Assembly: GCA_019359275.1 (NCBI GenBank)
Contig: JAHHHP010000007.1
Coordinates: 1 to 64,000, forward strand
Source: Myxacorys chilensis ATA2-1-KO14
Lineage (GTDB): Bacteria > Cyanobacteriota > Cyanobacteriia > Leptolyngbyales > Leptolyngbyaceae
Direction of reading: 5' to 3'
DNA: 64,000 nt
Shown one piece after another: positions 1 to 8,317 of this stretch (the first letter of the stretch is position 1; every line of letters begins with the position of its first letter). The position numbers were made by a program, and so were the translations under genes. A model generated the notes under the pieces. That model ran no database searches. It worked only from the letters and a program-made list of their open reading frames with translations, and had not been told where the DNA came from.

Positions 1-44
1 ACATCCGCTTCACGAAGGGTAATTTGGGAAAGGGCGAGAGTCAT
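1..44 (-). CDS. 5' end of an unidentified gene cut by the window edge
   Basis: An ATG at 44 on the minus strand is preceded by a strong ribosome binding site (GGGGAGGA, 5 bases before the start) and opens a frame reading MTLALSQITLREAD to the window edge. Only 14 codons are visible, so no function can be given. It is divergent from the substrate-binding protein gene at 203, so the bases between them are a shared promoter region. Confidence 0.45.
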   Translation of the reverse strand, partial: MTLALSQITLREAD

Positions 45-202
45 GAGTCCTCCCCTGAAACGCTGGTTTTACACTGATTCTAAGCGAAATGCAATTCTAA
101 ATTCAACATCTACAACTGTAGTAATTTTTAGTTACAAATCACATTTCAATTCAGTGTTTGGCCGTGTCGCCTTCGTAAAAAAGCCATTATTGACTGGATA
201 CT

Positions 203-1057
203 ATGATTCAGCGTCGATTTCTAGGTTGGATTGGGTTACTGTTGGCGACTTGCTTGGTGGCTATTGCTTGTAGCAAATCGCCCCAAATGTCGAGTTCTTC
301 GAGTCCGGGTTCTTCGATGGCTAACAATGAGATTGTTGTTGCTTCAGAAGATGATTATCCACCCTTTGACTTCCTGGAAAACGGTCAACACGTTGGCTAT
401 AACCAAGATCTGTTAGCGGTTGTTGCTAAAGAGAAAGCGCTCAAGATCAAACAAGAAGTTTTACCATTTCAGGGTATTTTGGCAGGCATTGCTTCCGATA
501 AATATACAGCCAGTAATGCATCGGTTGGAATTACGAAAAAGCGAGCTAACGTGGTTGACTTCACGATGCCAACGACCGAATTAACCAGCTTTTTCGTAGT
601 CCGTAAAGGCGACAACACCCTTAAAGAACTAAAAGATTTTTCAGGAAAAACGATCGCGATTCAGCAAGGCGGAATTACTTCTGCAGTTTATGAAAATTAT
701 GCCAAGCCAGAACTGGCTAAACTTGGCGTGAACGTGGCTGGCGTGAAAGAGTACGGTGCGTTTGCTGAGGCGTATCAAGACTTGCTCAATAAGCGGGTTG
801 ATATTGTGATCAACAACATCGTTGCACTGAAGCGTTTAGTGAACGAAAAGCCCGATTTATACCAGATTGGCTCACAAATTGGGCCAAAAGTATACGCTGC
901 TTGGGCCGTGAAGAAAGGCAACCAAGCCATGCTGGATGTGCTGAATGATGGACTGGCAAAAGCAAAAGCCGATGGAACCATGAAACAGCTTCAGGAAAAA
1001 TGGCTCAAGGTCTCGTTTAGCGATTTACCCAATAAAGCAGAAATTCCTCCCGCTTAA
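203..1057 (+). CDS. Polar amino-acid ABC transporter, periplasmic substrate-binding lipoprotein
   Basis: This is a family 3 solute-binding protein (284 aa) that captures an amino acid in the periplasm for the permeases encoded just downstream. The N-terminus has an Arg pair, a hydrophobic stretch and a lipobox VAIAC with Cys23 as the lipidation site, followed by a Ser-rich linker. From about residue 40 the SBP_bac_3 fold is clear (DYPPFDFLENGQHVGYNQDL, then the VGITKKRANVVDFTMP segment). The ATG at 203 is the natural start because the signal peptide begins there. It is first in a four-gene transporter operon. The exact amino acid transported cannot be read from the sequence. Confidence 0.9.
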   Translation: MIQRRFLGWIGLLLATCLVAIACSKSPQMSSSSSPGSSMANNEIVVASEDDYPPFDFLENGQHVGYNQDLLAVVAKEKALKIKQEVLPFQGILAGIASDKYTASNASVGITKKRANVVDFTMPTTELTSFFVVRKGDNTLKELKDFSGKTIAIQQGGITSAVYENYAKPELAKLGVNVAGVKEYGAFAEAYQDLLNKRVDIVINNIVALKRLVNEKPDLYQIGSQIGPKVYAAWAVKKGNQAMLDVLNDGLAKAKADGTMKQLQEKWLKVSFSDLPNKAEIPPA

Positions 1058-1075
1058 ATCACTGGTCAGAGCTTT

Positions 1076-1717
1076 ATGGACAATCTGCCGTACTTTCTGG
1101 GTGGAGCCGCAATCACGGTTTTCGTTTCCCTGATTGCCTGGGTGCTGGGTCTTCCTTTGAGTTTGATTATTGCGATCGCTCGAATTCAACGCATTCCAAT
1201 TGTTGATCTTGTCTTCAGCCTCTACGTCAGCTTTGTGCGGAGCTTACCGTCACCCTTGCTGGTGATGCTGCTCTACTTTGGCTTGCCAGTGGTTGGACTT
1301 GATCTCAATCCGCTTGTGGCAGGAATCATTGCCATGACGATCAATACCTCTGCGTTTAATAGCGAGATTTGGCGATCGGCGATTCTCAACTTTCCGTCCG
1401 ACCAACTCGATGCCGCCCGCTCAGTTGGAATGTCACCCAATCAAAGCTTCTGGCGCATTGCATTTCCGCAAATTTGGCAAGCGAACATTTCTAACTTCAT
1501 CAATGAAGCCACCTTTCTCGTGAAATCGAGTCCTGCTGTGGGAATTATTGGAATTGATGATTTAACCCGCCGTGCTGGAAAAATTGCCGCCAGCAATTAC
1601 GAGCCTCTACCAACGATCGTATTAGGAATGATGCTGTACGTCGTCGTTCTATTTGCCGTTTCTCTTGCCAGCCGTCAGCTTGAGCGCTATTTCCACGATC
1701 GCTATCAATTGGTATGA
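1076..1717 (+). CDS. Amino-acid ABC transporter permease (first subunit)
   Basis: A 213-aa inner-membrane permease of the HisM/GlnP type with about five hydrophobic segments. The cytoplasmic coupling loop is recognisable around residues 105-150 (QLDAARSVGMSPNQSFWRI, followed by the FPQIWQA stretch), which contacts the ATPase. The gene starts 18 bases after the binding protein and its stop overlaps the start of the second permease by 4 bases (ATGA), so translation is probably coupled. Together the two permeases would form a heterodimeric channel. Confidence 0.9.
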   Translation: MDNLPYFLGGAAITVFVSLIAWVLGLPLSLIIAIARIQRIPIVDLVFSLYVSFVRSLPSPLLVMLLYFGLPVVGLDLNPLVAGIIAMTINTSAFNSEIWRSAILNFPSDQLDAARSVGMSPNQSFWRIAFPQIWQANISNFINEATFLVKSSPAVGIIGIDDLTRRAGKIAASNYEPLPTIVLGMMLYVVVLFAVSLASRQLERYFHDRYQLV

Positions 1718-2376
1718 GCCTACGATTTGACCTCATCTGGGAACAAGCTCCTGCATTTCTGAGCGGATTGTGGAACACCGTCTGGATTTGTGCGATCGGG
1801 ATTTCGCTATCGCTGATTCTCGGCATTTTATTACTACTGCCATTATTTTCTCACCATAAAGTAGTGCGATTGCCCACCAAACTACTGGTTGAAGCTGCTA
1901 GAGCGATTCCATTTTTGATGCTGGCTTACTTGGTTTACTACGGTTTACCTTCGTTGGGGTTAACGCTCGATAGTTGGTCTACTGCGATTTTGACGATCGT
2001 GATCTACAACGCTGCCTATGTTGCTGATATTCTGCGATCGGCTTGGGTCAATCTACCGAAGGGGCAAACCGAAGCAGCGCGAGCCTGTGGGTTTACGGGC
2101 GTTCAGTTGCTGCGGCGAATTGTTCTGCCGCAAATTCTCATTGCGGCTGCTCCGATTTTGGGAAATCAAGCGATCCAAGTCATTCGAGATTCGTCTTTTC
2201 TGGCAATCATCACAGTGCCTGAGCTGACGTTTACCGCAAAGGCTGTTCAAGCTGACTCGTTTGTTCCCTTTGAATCGTTTATTACAGCCGCCCTACTGTA
2301 TTGGGTGTTATGTTTACTGATTGAGTTTGGCGTTCAGCGACTGGAATGGGTCAGGAACTTTTATGGCAAAGCTTGA
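1714..2376 (+). CDS. Amino-acid ABC transporter permease (second subunit)
   Basis: A 220-aa permease paralogous to the preceding one. It carries the same coupling motif (GQTEAARACGFTGVQLLRRI, then VLPQIL) near residues 124-150 and several membrane-spanning segments. It starts inside the last codons of the upstream permease (ATGA overlap) and its own 3' end overlaps the ATPase start by 14 bases. Tight overlaps on both sides indicate one polycistronic transcript. Confidence 0.9.
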   Translation: MSLRFDLIWEQAPAFLSGLWNTVWICAIGISLSLILGILLLLPLFSHHKVVRLPTKLLVEAARAIPFLMLAYLVYYGLPSLGLTLDSWSTAILTIVIYNAAYVADILRSAWVNLPKGQTEAARACGFTGVQLLRRIVLPQILIAAAPILGNQAIQVIRDSSFLAIITVPELTFTAKAVQADSFVPFESFITAALLYWVLCLLIEFGVQRLEWVRNFYGKA

Positions 2377-3169
2377 GCAACCAATTGATGCTGCACAACC
2401 GTTACCTGTCATTCAAGTTGTGGGGCTGAGCAAATGTTTCGGGTCGCATCCCGTCCTGACAGATATTAACTTGGCGATTATGCCCTCGGAGACGGTTTGT
2501 TTGCTTGGACCAAGCGGCTCTGGAAAATCGACGCTGCTGCGCTGCATGAATTGGCTAGAACGCCCAAGTAGCGGAGAAGTATGGCTGCACGGAACGCAGA
2601 TGGGGTATCAGGCGGGGAGAAAGCGTTTAGCTTCAGAAGCAGAACTGGCAAAAATGCGGACTCGAATCGGCATGGTGTTTCAGCAGTTTAATTTGTGGTC
2701 GCATCTCACGGTGCTGCAAAACGTGATCGAAGCCCCGATTCATGTGCAAAAGCGTCCGAAAGCTGAAGTGGTTGCCGAAGCCGAACACCTCCTAGCCAAA
2801 GTTGGATTGCACAATAAACTACAGGCCTATCCGTCTCAACTATCGGGAGGACAAAAGCAGCGAGTCGCGATCGCGCGAGCCTTAGCGATGAAGTCTGACG
2901 TGATTTTGTTGGATGAACCTACCAGTTCTCTCGATCCAGAGCTTGTGGGAGAAGTGTTAGCTGTGATTCAGGATTTAGCGCAAGCAGGAATGACGTTGGT
3001 GATTGCGACCCACGAGATGAAATTTGCGGAAGAAGTCGCCAGTCGAGTTATCTTTTTAGATCAAGGTCGGATTGTCGAAAGTAGCGATCCAAAAACGTTC
3101 TTTGCACAACCCGAAACGGCGCGAGCGCGCCAATTTCTAGAACGCTATATTCATGTTGGAGCGATTTAA
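2363..3169 (+). CDS. Amino-acid ABC transporter ATP-binding protein
   Basis: The ATPase that powers the amino-acid importer, 268 aa from the ATG at 2363. Walker A (GPSGSGKST), the Q-loop (GMVFQQFNLW), the signature (LSGGQKQRVAIARA), Walker B (VILLDEPTSSLDP) and the switch His (IATHEM) are all intact. A longer frame opens with TTG at 2321, but the ATG at 2363 has an AGGA box 6 bases upstream and gives a normal N-terminus. The protein resembles GlnQ/HisP. Confidence 0.92.
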   Translation: MAKLEQPIDAAQPLPVIQVVGLSKCFGSHPVLTDINLAIMPSETVCLLGPSGSGKSTLLRCMNWLERPSSGEVWLHGTQMGYQAGRKRLASEAELAKMRTRIGMVFQQFNLWSHLTVLQNVIEAPIHVQKRPKAEVVAEAEHLLAKVGLHNKLQAYPSQLSGGQKQRVAIARALAMKSDVILLDEPTSSLDPELVGEVLAVIQDLAQAGMTLVIATHEMKFAEEVASRVIFLDQGRIVESSDPKTFFAQPETARARQFLERYIHVGAI

Positions 3170-3172
3170 CGA

Positions 3173-3562
3173 GTGCTAGAGTACATTACCTTACCGACCC
3201 TGCCGCCAGTTGCGCCTTACTCTCACGCTGTGCAGGCAGGCGATTTTTTATTTGTCACCGGACAGCTTGCCGAAGATCCTGAAACTGGTGAAGTGCAACG
3301 AGGGACAATCGAGGCGCAAACCAAACAAGTGATGGAAAATCTAAAGCTGGTTCTCACGCACGCAGGCACCGGCTTCGATCGCGTGGTGATGGCACGAATT
3401 TTTGTCACTGATTTTCGAGATTACGCGATCGTAAACGAAATTTATGCGTCTTATTTTGATCAAACTCGCTTGCCGAGCCGAACCACGGTTGGCGTTTTGG
3501 CACTCGCGGGTCAAGGCAATGTAGAAATTGATTTGATTGTTTATTGCGGTACTGAGCAATGA
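3173..3562 (+). CDS. RidA/YjgF family imine/enamine deaminase
   Basis: A 129-aa RidA-type protein. These trimers hydrolyse reactive 2-aminoacrylate and related imines released by PLP enzymes, protecting the cell during amino-acid breakdown. The family core is visible: PYSHAVQAGDFLFVTGQL near the N-terminus, the catalytic-site Arg in VVMARIFV, and the C-terminal RTTVGVLALAGQGNVEIDLI segment. The start is GTG at 3173, three bases after the transporter ATPase stop, with a GGAG box inside the upstream gene. This placement suggests joint expression with the amino-acid importer. Confidence 0.88.
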   Translation: MLEYITLPTLPPVAPYSHAVQAGDFLFVTGQLAEDPETGEVQRGTIEAQTKQVMENLKLVLTHAGTGFDRVVMARIFVTDFRDYAIVNEIYASYFDQTRLPSRTTVGVLALAGQGNVEIDLIVYCGTEQ

Positions 3563-3607
3563 TTCTAGAGGCTTGTTCGCTCAGGGCAAGTCCAAAAGGT
3601 TGAACTT

Positions 3608-4369
3608 ATGACGCTACTTCCTCTTTCCCATGCCACCGATTTACAGTCGGTTCGACTCGTCGCGACTGACATGGATGGCACGTTAACGATTGCTGATAAA
3701 TTCACGCCCCATGTTCTAGAAGCGTTTCAAGAACTAAAGCAGGCTGGAATCTCGGTTTTAATTGTGACCGGACGCTCGGCAGGATGGGTGAACGCGATCG
3801 CAGCTTATCTTCCAGTCGTGGGTGCGATCGCAGAAAATGGTGGACTCTTTTATCAAGGCGAATCGCAATCTCTAATCACGCCGATTCCCGATCTCAAACA
3901 GCATCGCCTCAAGCTGTTTGAAACCTTCAAAATATTAAAAGCCCAATTCCCCAAGATTCAAGAAACGAGCGACAATCAATTTCGCTTAACTGATTGGACA
4001 TTTGATATTGAGGGCATCAGCCCATCAGAATTAGAAACAATGGCTGAAATTTGTCAAACTCAAGGCTGGAGCTTTACCTATAGCACCGTTCAATGCCACA
4101 TCAAACCGATTCAACAGAACAAAGCAGACGGACTATTGCAAGTCTTAAATCGGCAGTTTCCAGAAATCTCACCAGAGCAGATCATTACCGTTGGCGATAG
4201 CCCAAATGACGAAACCTTGTTTAATAGCCAATATTTTCCGCGATCAATTGGAGTTGCGAATCTGTTGAAGTATAGCGATCGCTTAACTCATAAACCCACC
4301 TACATCACCACCTTGCCCGAAGGCAACGGCTTTTGCGAACTCGTCCAGCATCTCACCCAATCTGTTTAG
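3608..4369 (+). CDS. HAD-superfamily (Cof-type, subclass IIB) phosphatase
   Basis: A 253-aa haloacid-dehalogenase hydrolase. Motif I is DMDGTLT (nucleophile Asp near residue 21), motif II LIVTGRSAGW, motif III the Lys in QNKADGLLQVL, and motif IV GDSPNDETLF. A cap domain of about 100 residues lies between motifs II and III, as in type IIB enzymes that dephosphorylate sugar phosphates or cofactors. The substrate cannot be inferred. It follows ridA by 45 bases and may be the last gene of that transcript. Confidence 0.85.
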   Translation: MTLLPLSHATDLQSVRLVATDMDGTLTIADKFTPHVLEAFQELKQAGISVLIVTGRSAGWVNAIAAYLPVVGAIAENGGLFYQGESQSLITPIPDLKQHRLKLFETFKILKAQFPKIQETSDNQFRLTDWTFDIEGISPSELETMAEICQTQGWSFTYSTVQCHIKPIQQNKADGLLQVLNRQFPEISPEQIITVGDSPNDETLFNSQYFPRSIGVANLLKYSDRLTHKPTYITTLPEGNGFCELVQHLTQSV

Positions 4370-4432
4370 AAACGAGTTACTTCCGCCGACTTCGTGCCCA
4401 TACTAACGGGGTCATGCTACGGAAGACTCACC

Positions 4433-4684
4433 ATGCCTAGAACACCCAGCGAATTTTCAGTCCATCTCATGCTCGAAGGTGGTCATCGCGAAGAAGTCAG
4501 ATTCGCCACCATTCAAGACTTTCAAAAATGGTACAGCGGAGAACTCGTTCCCAAAGCCACATCCGACGACTTTATCAGCGTACCGATTAAAAACATTCAA
4601 GGTGAATACATGGTGGTGCGCCCCGCACGAGTCGTGAGCATCCGAGTTGAGCCAATGTTTGCGGGAAGTGTCGATCGCTATTAG
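4433..4684 (+). CDS. Small conserved protein of unknown function
   Basis: An 83-residue soluble protein starting MPRTPSEFSVHLMLEGGHRE. The frame opens earlier with GTG at 4394, but the extra 13 residues look like non-coding sequence, so the ATG at 4433 is preferred. The composition (QDFQKWYSGEL, then VPIKNIQGEYMVVRPARVVSI) looks like a compact beta-rich domain. I think similar short proteins occur across cyanobacteria, but I cannot name a family. Confidence 0.65.
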   Translation: MPRTPSEFSVHLMLEGGHREEVRFATIQDFQKWYSGELVPKATSDDFISVPIKNIQGEYMVVRPARVVSIRVEPMFAGSVDRY

Positions 4685-4771
4685 CGCAACTATTAGCGCA
4701 ACGGAGAGACAAAGGAACTTAGAATACTCTAATTCTGTCGAATCTGAGTGTCCGGCTTGGTTGTGCTGCTT

Positions 4772-6019
4772 ATGAAACGTTTATTGGTCACTGGTGCGTC
4801 TTTTATTGCAGGGTTAGCGATCGGGACGGTCGTTAGCCTTTCATACAATGTTGTAGAAAACGCTCTACAAGCTCCTACAGAAGCCGCACCAGCAATTCCT
4901 ACCCCAACCGTTAACCCCACTCCAGCCGCAACACCCAAACCGCAACCCACTCCAGCATCACCGCCCCTTGTTCTTCAACCCTTGCCAAAGCGTGCAGACT
5001 TTGGCTTAGACCCGCAAGTGTTGCAAGATCGGCAAGCGTTGATTCGAGGCATTGATCAGAGCTTACGCTATCTCCAAACGCCAAAAGCAATCGAAGCCTA
5101 TCGACGGTATCCCGTTAAAGGAGTGAGCCGCGATCGCGTCGATCGCAGTCTCCGTCGCTTTCGAGAACTCGTCCTCAAATCTCGCTCTGCCGCAGAACTC
5201 CAAAAAGCGGTTCAGACCGAATTTGCGCTCTATCAATCGGTCGGCAAAGACAATCGAGGCACCGTCGGCTTCACCGGCTACTTTGAACCTGTTCATGCTG
5301 CCAGCCGAGTCCGCACCGCAGACTACCGCTATCCGCTGTTTCGCTTACCTCCTGGCTTTGACACCTGGAAAGGCAAGCTCACCCGAGAAGATCTAGAAGG
5401 AAAAGACGGCTTACAAACGGGGCGACTCAAAGGATCAGAACTCGTGTGGATGCGCGATCGCTTAGAAGCCTTCTTGGTTCAAGTCCAAGGCTCCGCTCGC
5501 CTAACCCTCACCGATGGCAGCACCATGACCATTGGAGTAGCTGGGCTTACTGACTTGCCCTACACCGGCATTGGACGCGAACTCGTCAAAGACGGCAAAC
5601 TCCGCCTCGAAGACTTACAGCTTCCCAACGTCATCAACTATTTCAAACAGCATCCTGCCGATCTCAACGTCTATCTGCCGCGCAACAAACGCTTCGTCTT
5701 CTTTCGCGATACCGGAGGCGCACCTGCCCTTGGAAGTTTGGGCGTTCCGGTCACAGCAGAACGTTCGATCGCCACCGACAAAGCCCTGATGCCACCCGGA
5801 GCCTTAGCCCTGATTCAAACTCAGATCCCCGCTTTAAACGCCCAACGCCAATTAGAGCAACGATCGGTCAACCGCTATGTCTTAGATCAAGACACCGGAG
5901 GAGCGATCAAAGGCGCGGGTCGAGTCGATGTGTTTATGGGGACTGGAGAGCAAGCTGGTAACAAAGCGGGACTAGTGAATTCCACGGGACAGCTTTACTA
6001 TTTGTTGCTCAAATCTTAG
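4772..6019 (+). CDS. mltA: Membrane-bound lytic murein transglycosylase A
   Basis: A peptidoglycan-cleaving lytic transglycosylase that releases 1,6-anhydromuropeptides. From the ATG at 4772 (415 aa) there is one N-terminal membrane anchor (MKRLLVTGASFIAGLAIG), a Pro/Thr-rich linker to about residue 75, the MltA barrel domain (including GFTGYFEPV and QGSARLTLTDGST), and a C-terminal 3D domain with the catalytic Asp region DTGGAIKGAGRVDVFMGTG. An upstream GTG at 4748 in the same frame is less likely because it would put polar residues before the anchor. The gene stands alone. Confidence 0.9.
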   Translation: MKRLLVTGASFIAGLAIGTVVSLSYNVVENALQAPTEAAPAIPTPTVNPTPAATPKPQPTPASPPLVLQPLPKRADFGLDPQVLQDRQALIRGIDQSLRYLQTPKAIEAYRRYPVKGVSRDRVDRSLRRFRELVLKSRSAAELQKAVQTEFALYQSVGKDNRGTVGFTGYFEPVHAASRVRTADYRYPLFRLPPGFDTWKGKLTREDLEGKDGLQTGRLKGSELVWMRDRLEAFLVQVQGSARLTLTDGSTMTIGVAGLTDLPYTGIGRELVKDGKLRLEDLQLPNVINYFKQHPADLNVYLPRNKRFVFFRDTGGAPALGSLGVPVTAERSIATDKALMPPGALALIQTQIPALNAQRQLEQRSVNRYVLDQDTGGAIKGAGRVDVFMGTGEQAGNKAGLVNSTGQLYYLLLKS

Positions 6020-6329
6020 TAAGGAGGATAGGATGGGGAGCCTATTGGATTGAGGAGGAGCATTTGAGCCTACCAATCGCTTTGTAACGTTCCCAAAGGG
6101 TTAGCTTATATCAGTTCAGAGAAATTAGCGTTGCCAAGCTCAAAGAATAGTGCTGACCATTACGCTCAACGACGAAGTGCAGATTAAGAATTACAGTAAT
6201 GGTAGGTTGTAAATTGTCCTAATCTTCGAGGGCAGTTAGCAGGTTTGAGAAACTGGCACGGGCGGTTTCATCTTGTTGCTCTCTGCTTGCTTTAGCGTTG
6301 CCGAAAGGCGTCCTTTCGTCTCCCCCTTT
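6020..6329 (+). other. Intergenic stretch without a recognised gene
   Basis: About 310 bases between mltA and the antiporter. I see no convincing open frame, terminator with a T tract, or repeat. It presumably holds the antiporter promoter. Confidence 0.4.
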
Positions 6330-8222
6330 ATGGATTCATCCTTAACCATCACCTTACAAATCGTGATTACCGTCATTGCGGGAATTGCGGCACAGGTGAT
6401 TGCAGAACTCGTTCAGGTTCCTGGCATTGTGTTCTTGCTGATCATTGGCATCGTTCTTGGGCCGAGCGTTTTGGGTTGGCTCCACCCCGATCAGCTAGGC
6501 GTTGGGCTAGAAGTGATGGTTTCGCTGCTCGTTGCCGTCATCCTGTTTGAAGGGGGATTTAATTTACAGCTACGAGAATTAGGGCGTGTTTCAGATAGCT
6601 TGAGAAACTTAGTCACGGTTGGCACGCTGTTCACAATGATCGGTGCAGGCATGGCAGCCCACTGGTTAAGTGAGTTCCCCTGGTCGATCGCGTTTCTCTA
6701 TGGGTCGCTGGTCGTCGTCACAGGCCCCGTGGTGATCAACTCTTTGCTAAGACACGTAAAAGTCGATCGGCAAGTCGCCACCTTGCTCGAAGGCGAAGGC
6801 GTGTTTATTGATCCGGTCGGTGCAATTTTGGCAGTGGTTGTTCTCAACGTTTTGCTAACCGATAATCCCAGCCCGTTAAATATTGGCAGCGACTTACTGA
6901 TTCGGCTCGGCGTCGGAGGGGGCATTGGCGCGATCGGAGGTGGACTGCTAGGAGTCTTCGTCAAACGCGCCAAGTTTTTGTCTGAAGATCTTAAAAACTT
7001 AGTTGTATTGGCGAGTTTGTGGGGCTTCTTTGGCTTAGCTCAAACGATTCGCAGTGAAGCAGGGTTAATGGCAACGGTGGTATCTGGCGTTGTCCTTAGA
7101 GCCTCTGCGCTACCAGAAGAACGATTGCTAAAGCGGTTCAAAGGTCAGTTAACAATTTTAGCCACGTCAGTTCTGTTTATTTTGCTATCAGCCGATTTGT
7201 CGATCGCGGGAATTCTGGCCTTGGGCTGGGGTGGTTTGTTGACCGTTCTGGCGCTGATGTTTATCGTTCGTCCCCTCAGCGTTTGGGTTTGTACGTGGAA
7301 TAGCGACCTCAATTGGCGTCAAAAGATTTTCTTAAGCTGGATTGCGCCCAGAGGCATCATTGCGGCTTCTGTGGCGTCGCTGTTTGCCATTGTACTAGCG
7401 CAGCGTGGCATTAACGGTGGCGATTCTATTAAAGCGCTTGTCTTCCTAACGATTATCTTAACCGTCGTGCTTCAGTCAATCTCAGCACAAGCGATCGCAG
7501 ATCTACTGCAAATTACTTCCAAAGAAACAACAGGAATCGTCATTGTGGGATGCAGTCCCTTGAGTTTGCTGATCGCACGGCTGTTTCTAGAACGAGGAGA
7601 ATCCGTTTCGCTGATTGATACCGATCCAGATTCGTTTCCAGAAAATCTAGATTCTAATATCAAACCATTCGTCAGCAGTGCCTTAGATACCGAAGTGTTA
7701 GAAGAAGCAAAACTCGCCTCAAGCGGAACCTTTCTCGCGATGACCAATAACGGTGAGGTGAATGCGGTAGTGGCGCAGCGAGCGGTAGAAGAGTTTGCGC
7801 CGCCGCGAGTCTTAGCCGTCTTTCCAGGCGATGCTCAGGTGACGGTATTACCGAAAGTTCAGCAAGCGTTTACGCCTCAACTGCTGCTCAAAACCTGGAA
7901 CGAGTATTTAACGAGTGGAGACATCAAACTCGGAGAAACGACCTTTCGAGAAGAAGGATTAGAGTTTCAGCAAGCCCATTTACGAGCGCTGATTGAAGCG
8001 GGGAGTTTGTTGCCGCTATTGTTAGAGCGCGATCGCGTCTTGCAAGTGTTTCCCGCCGAAACCGAATGGCAGATCAGCGATCGCTTAATCTATCTGCTCC
8101 ACGATCCCAAACCCAAACTGCTCAAACTGTTATCAGGTTCGAGTCAACTCCGCCTCACGCTAGAAGAACTACCCGAGATTGAAGAAATTCCGCTTCTTGA
8201 GAGCGCACCCAGTCGAGAGTAA
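6330..8222 (+). CDS. Na+/H+ (cation:proton) antiporter with C-terminal TrkA-N/RCK-type domain
   Basis: A 630-aa CPA-family antiporter. Residues 1-390 form about 12 membrane segments. The ion-binding region reads LEGEGVFIDPVGAILAVV, with the conserved Asp in a helix typical of NhaP-like proteins. From about residue 400 a cytoplasmic Rossmann domain begins (TTGIVIVGCSPLSLLIARLF) that should bind a nucleotide and gate transport, followed by a tail of about 110 residues. ATG 6330 is chosen over TTG 6273 because the membrane domain begins there. The last 51 codons have a near copy at 10141-10296. Likely role: sodium and pH homeostasis. Confidence 0.88.
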   Translation: MDSSLTITLQIVITVIAGIAAQVIAELVQVPGIVFLLIIGIVLGPSVLGWLHPDQLGVGLEVMVSLLVAVILFEGGFNLQLRELGRVSDSLRNLVTVGTLFTMIGAGMAAHWLSEFPWSIAFLYGSLVVVTGPVVINSLLRHVKVDRQVATLLEGEGVFIDPVGAILAVVVLNVLLTDNPSPLNIGSDLLIRLGVGGGIGAIGGGLLGVFVKRAKFLSEDLKNLVVLASLWGFFGLAQTIRSEAGLMATVVSGVVLRASALPEERLLKRFKGQLTILATSVLFILLSADLSIAGILALGWGGLLTVLALMFIVRPLSVWVCTWNSDLNWRQKIFLSWIAPRGIIAASVASLFAIVLAQRGINGGDSIKALVFLTIILTVVLQSISAQAIADLLQITSKETTGIVIVGCSPLSLLIARLFLERGESVSLIDTDPDSFPENLDSNIKPFVSSALDTEVLEEAKLASSGTFLAMTNNGEVNAVVAQRAVEEFAPPRVLAVFPGDAQVTVLPKVQQAFTPQLLLKTWNEYLTSGDIKLGETTFREEGLEFQQAHLRALIEAGSLLPLLLERDRVLQVFPAETEWQISDRLIYLLHDPKPKLLKLLSGSSQLRLTLEELPEIEEIPLLESAPSRE

Positions 8223-8317
8223 CTAACGATCGCGCTCCTGATATCTCTTATTGCACGCACACATCCGATTTGCCGTGGGCAGCGTACCGTTATTGTCCCA
8301 GCTCAACCATACTGACA

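Noticed and set aside
121..135. NtcA-like site GTA...TAC upstream of the amino-acid transporter
   Set aside because: The spacing is nine bases, not the eight of the NtcA consensus.
4394..4432. N-terminal extension of the small protein from GTG 4394
   Set aside because: The added residues (PILTGSCYGRLT) look non-coding, and the ATG at 4433 gives a better N-terminus.
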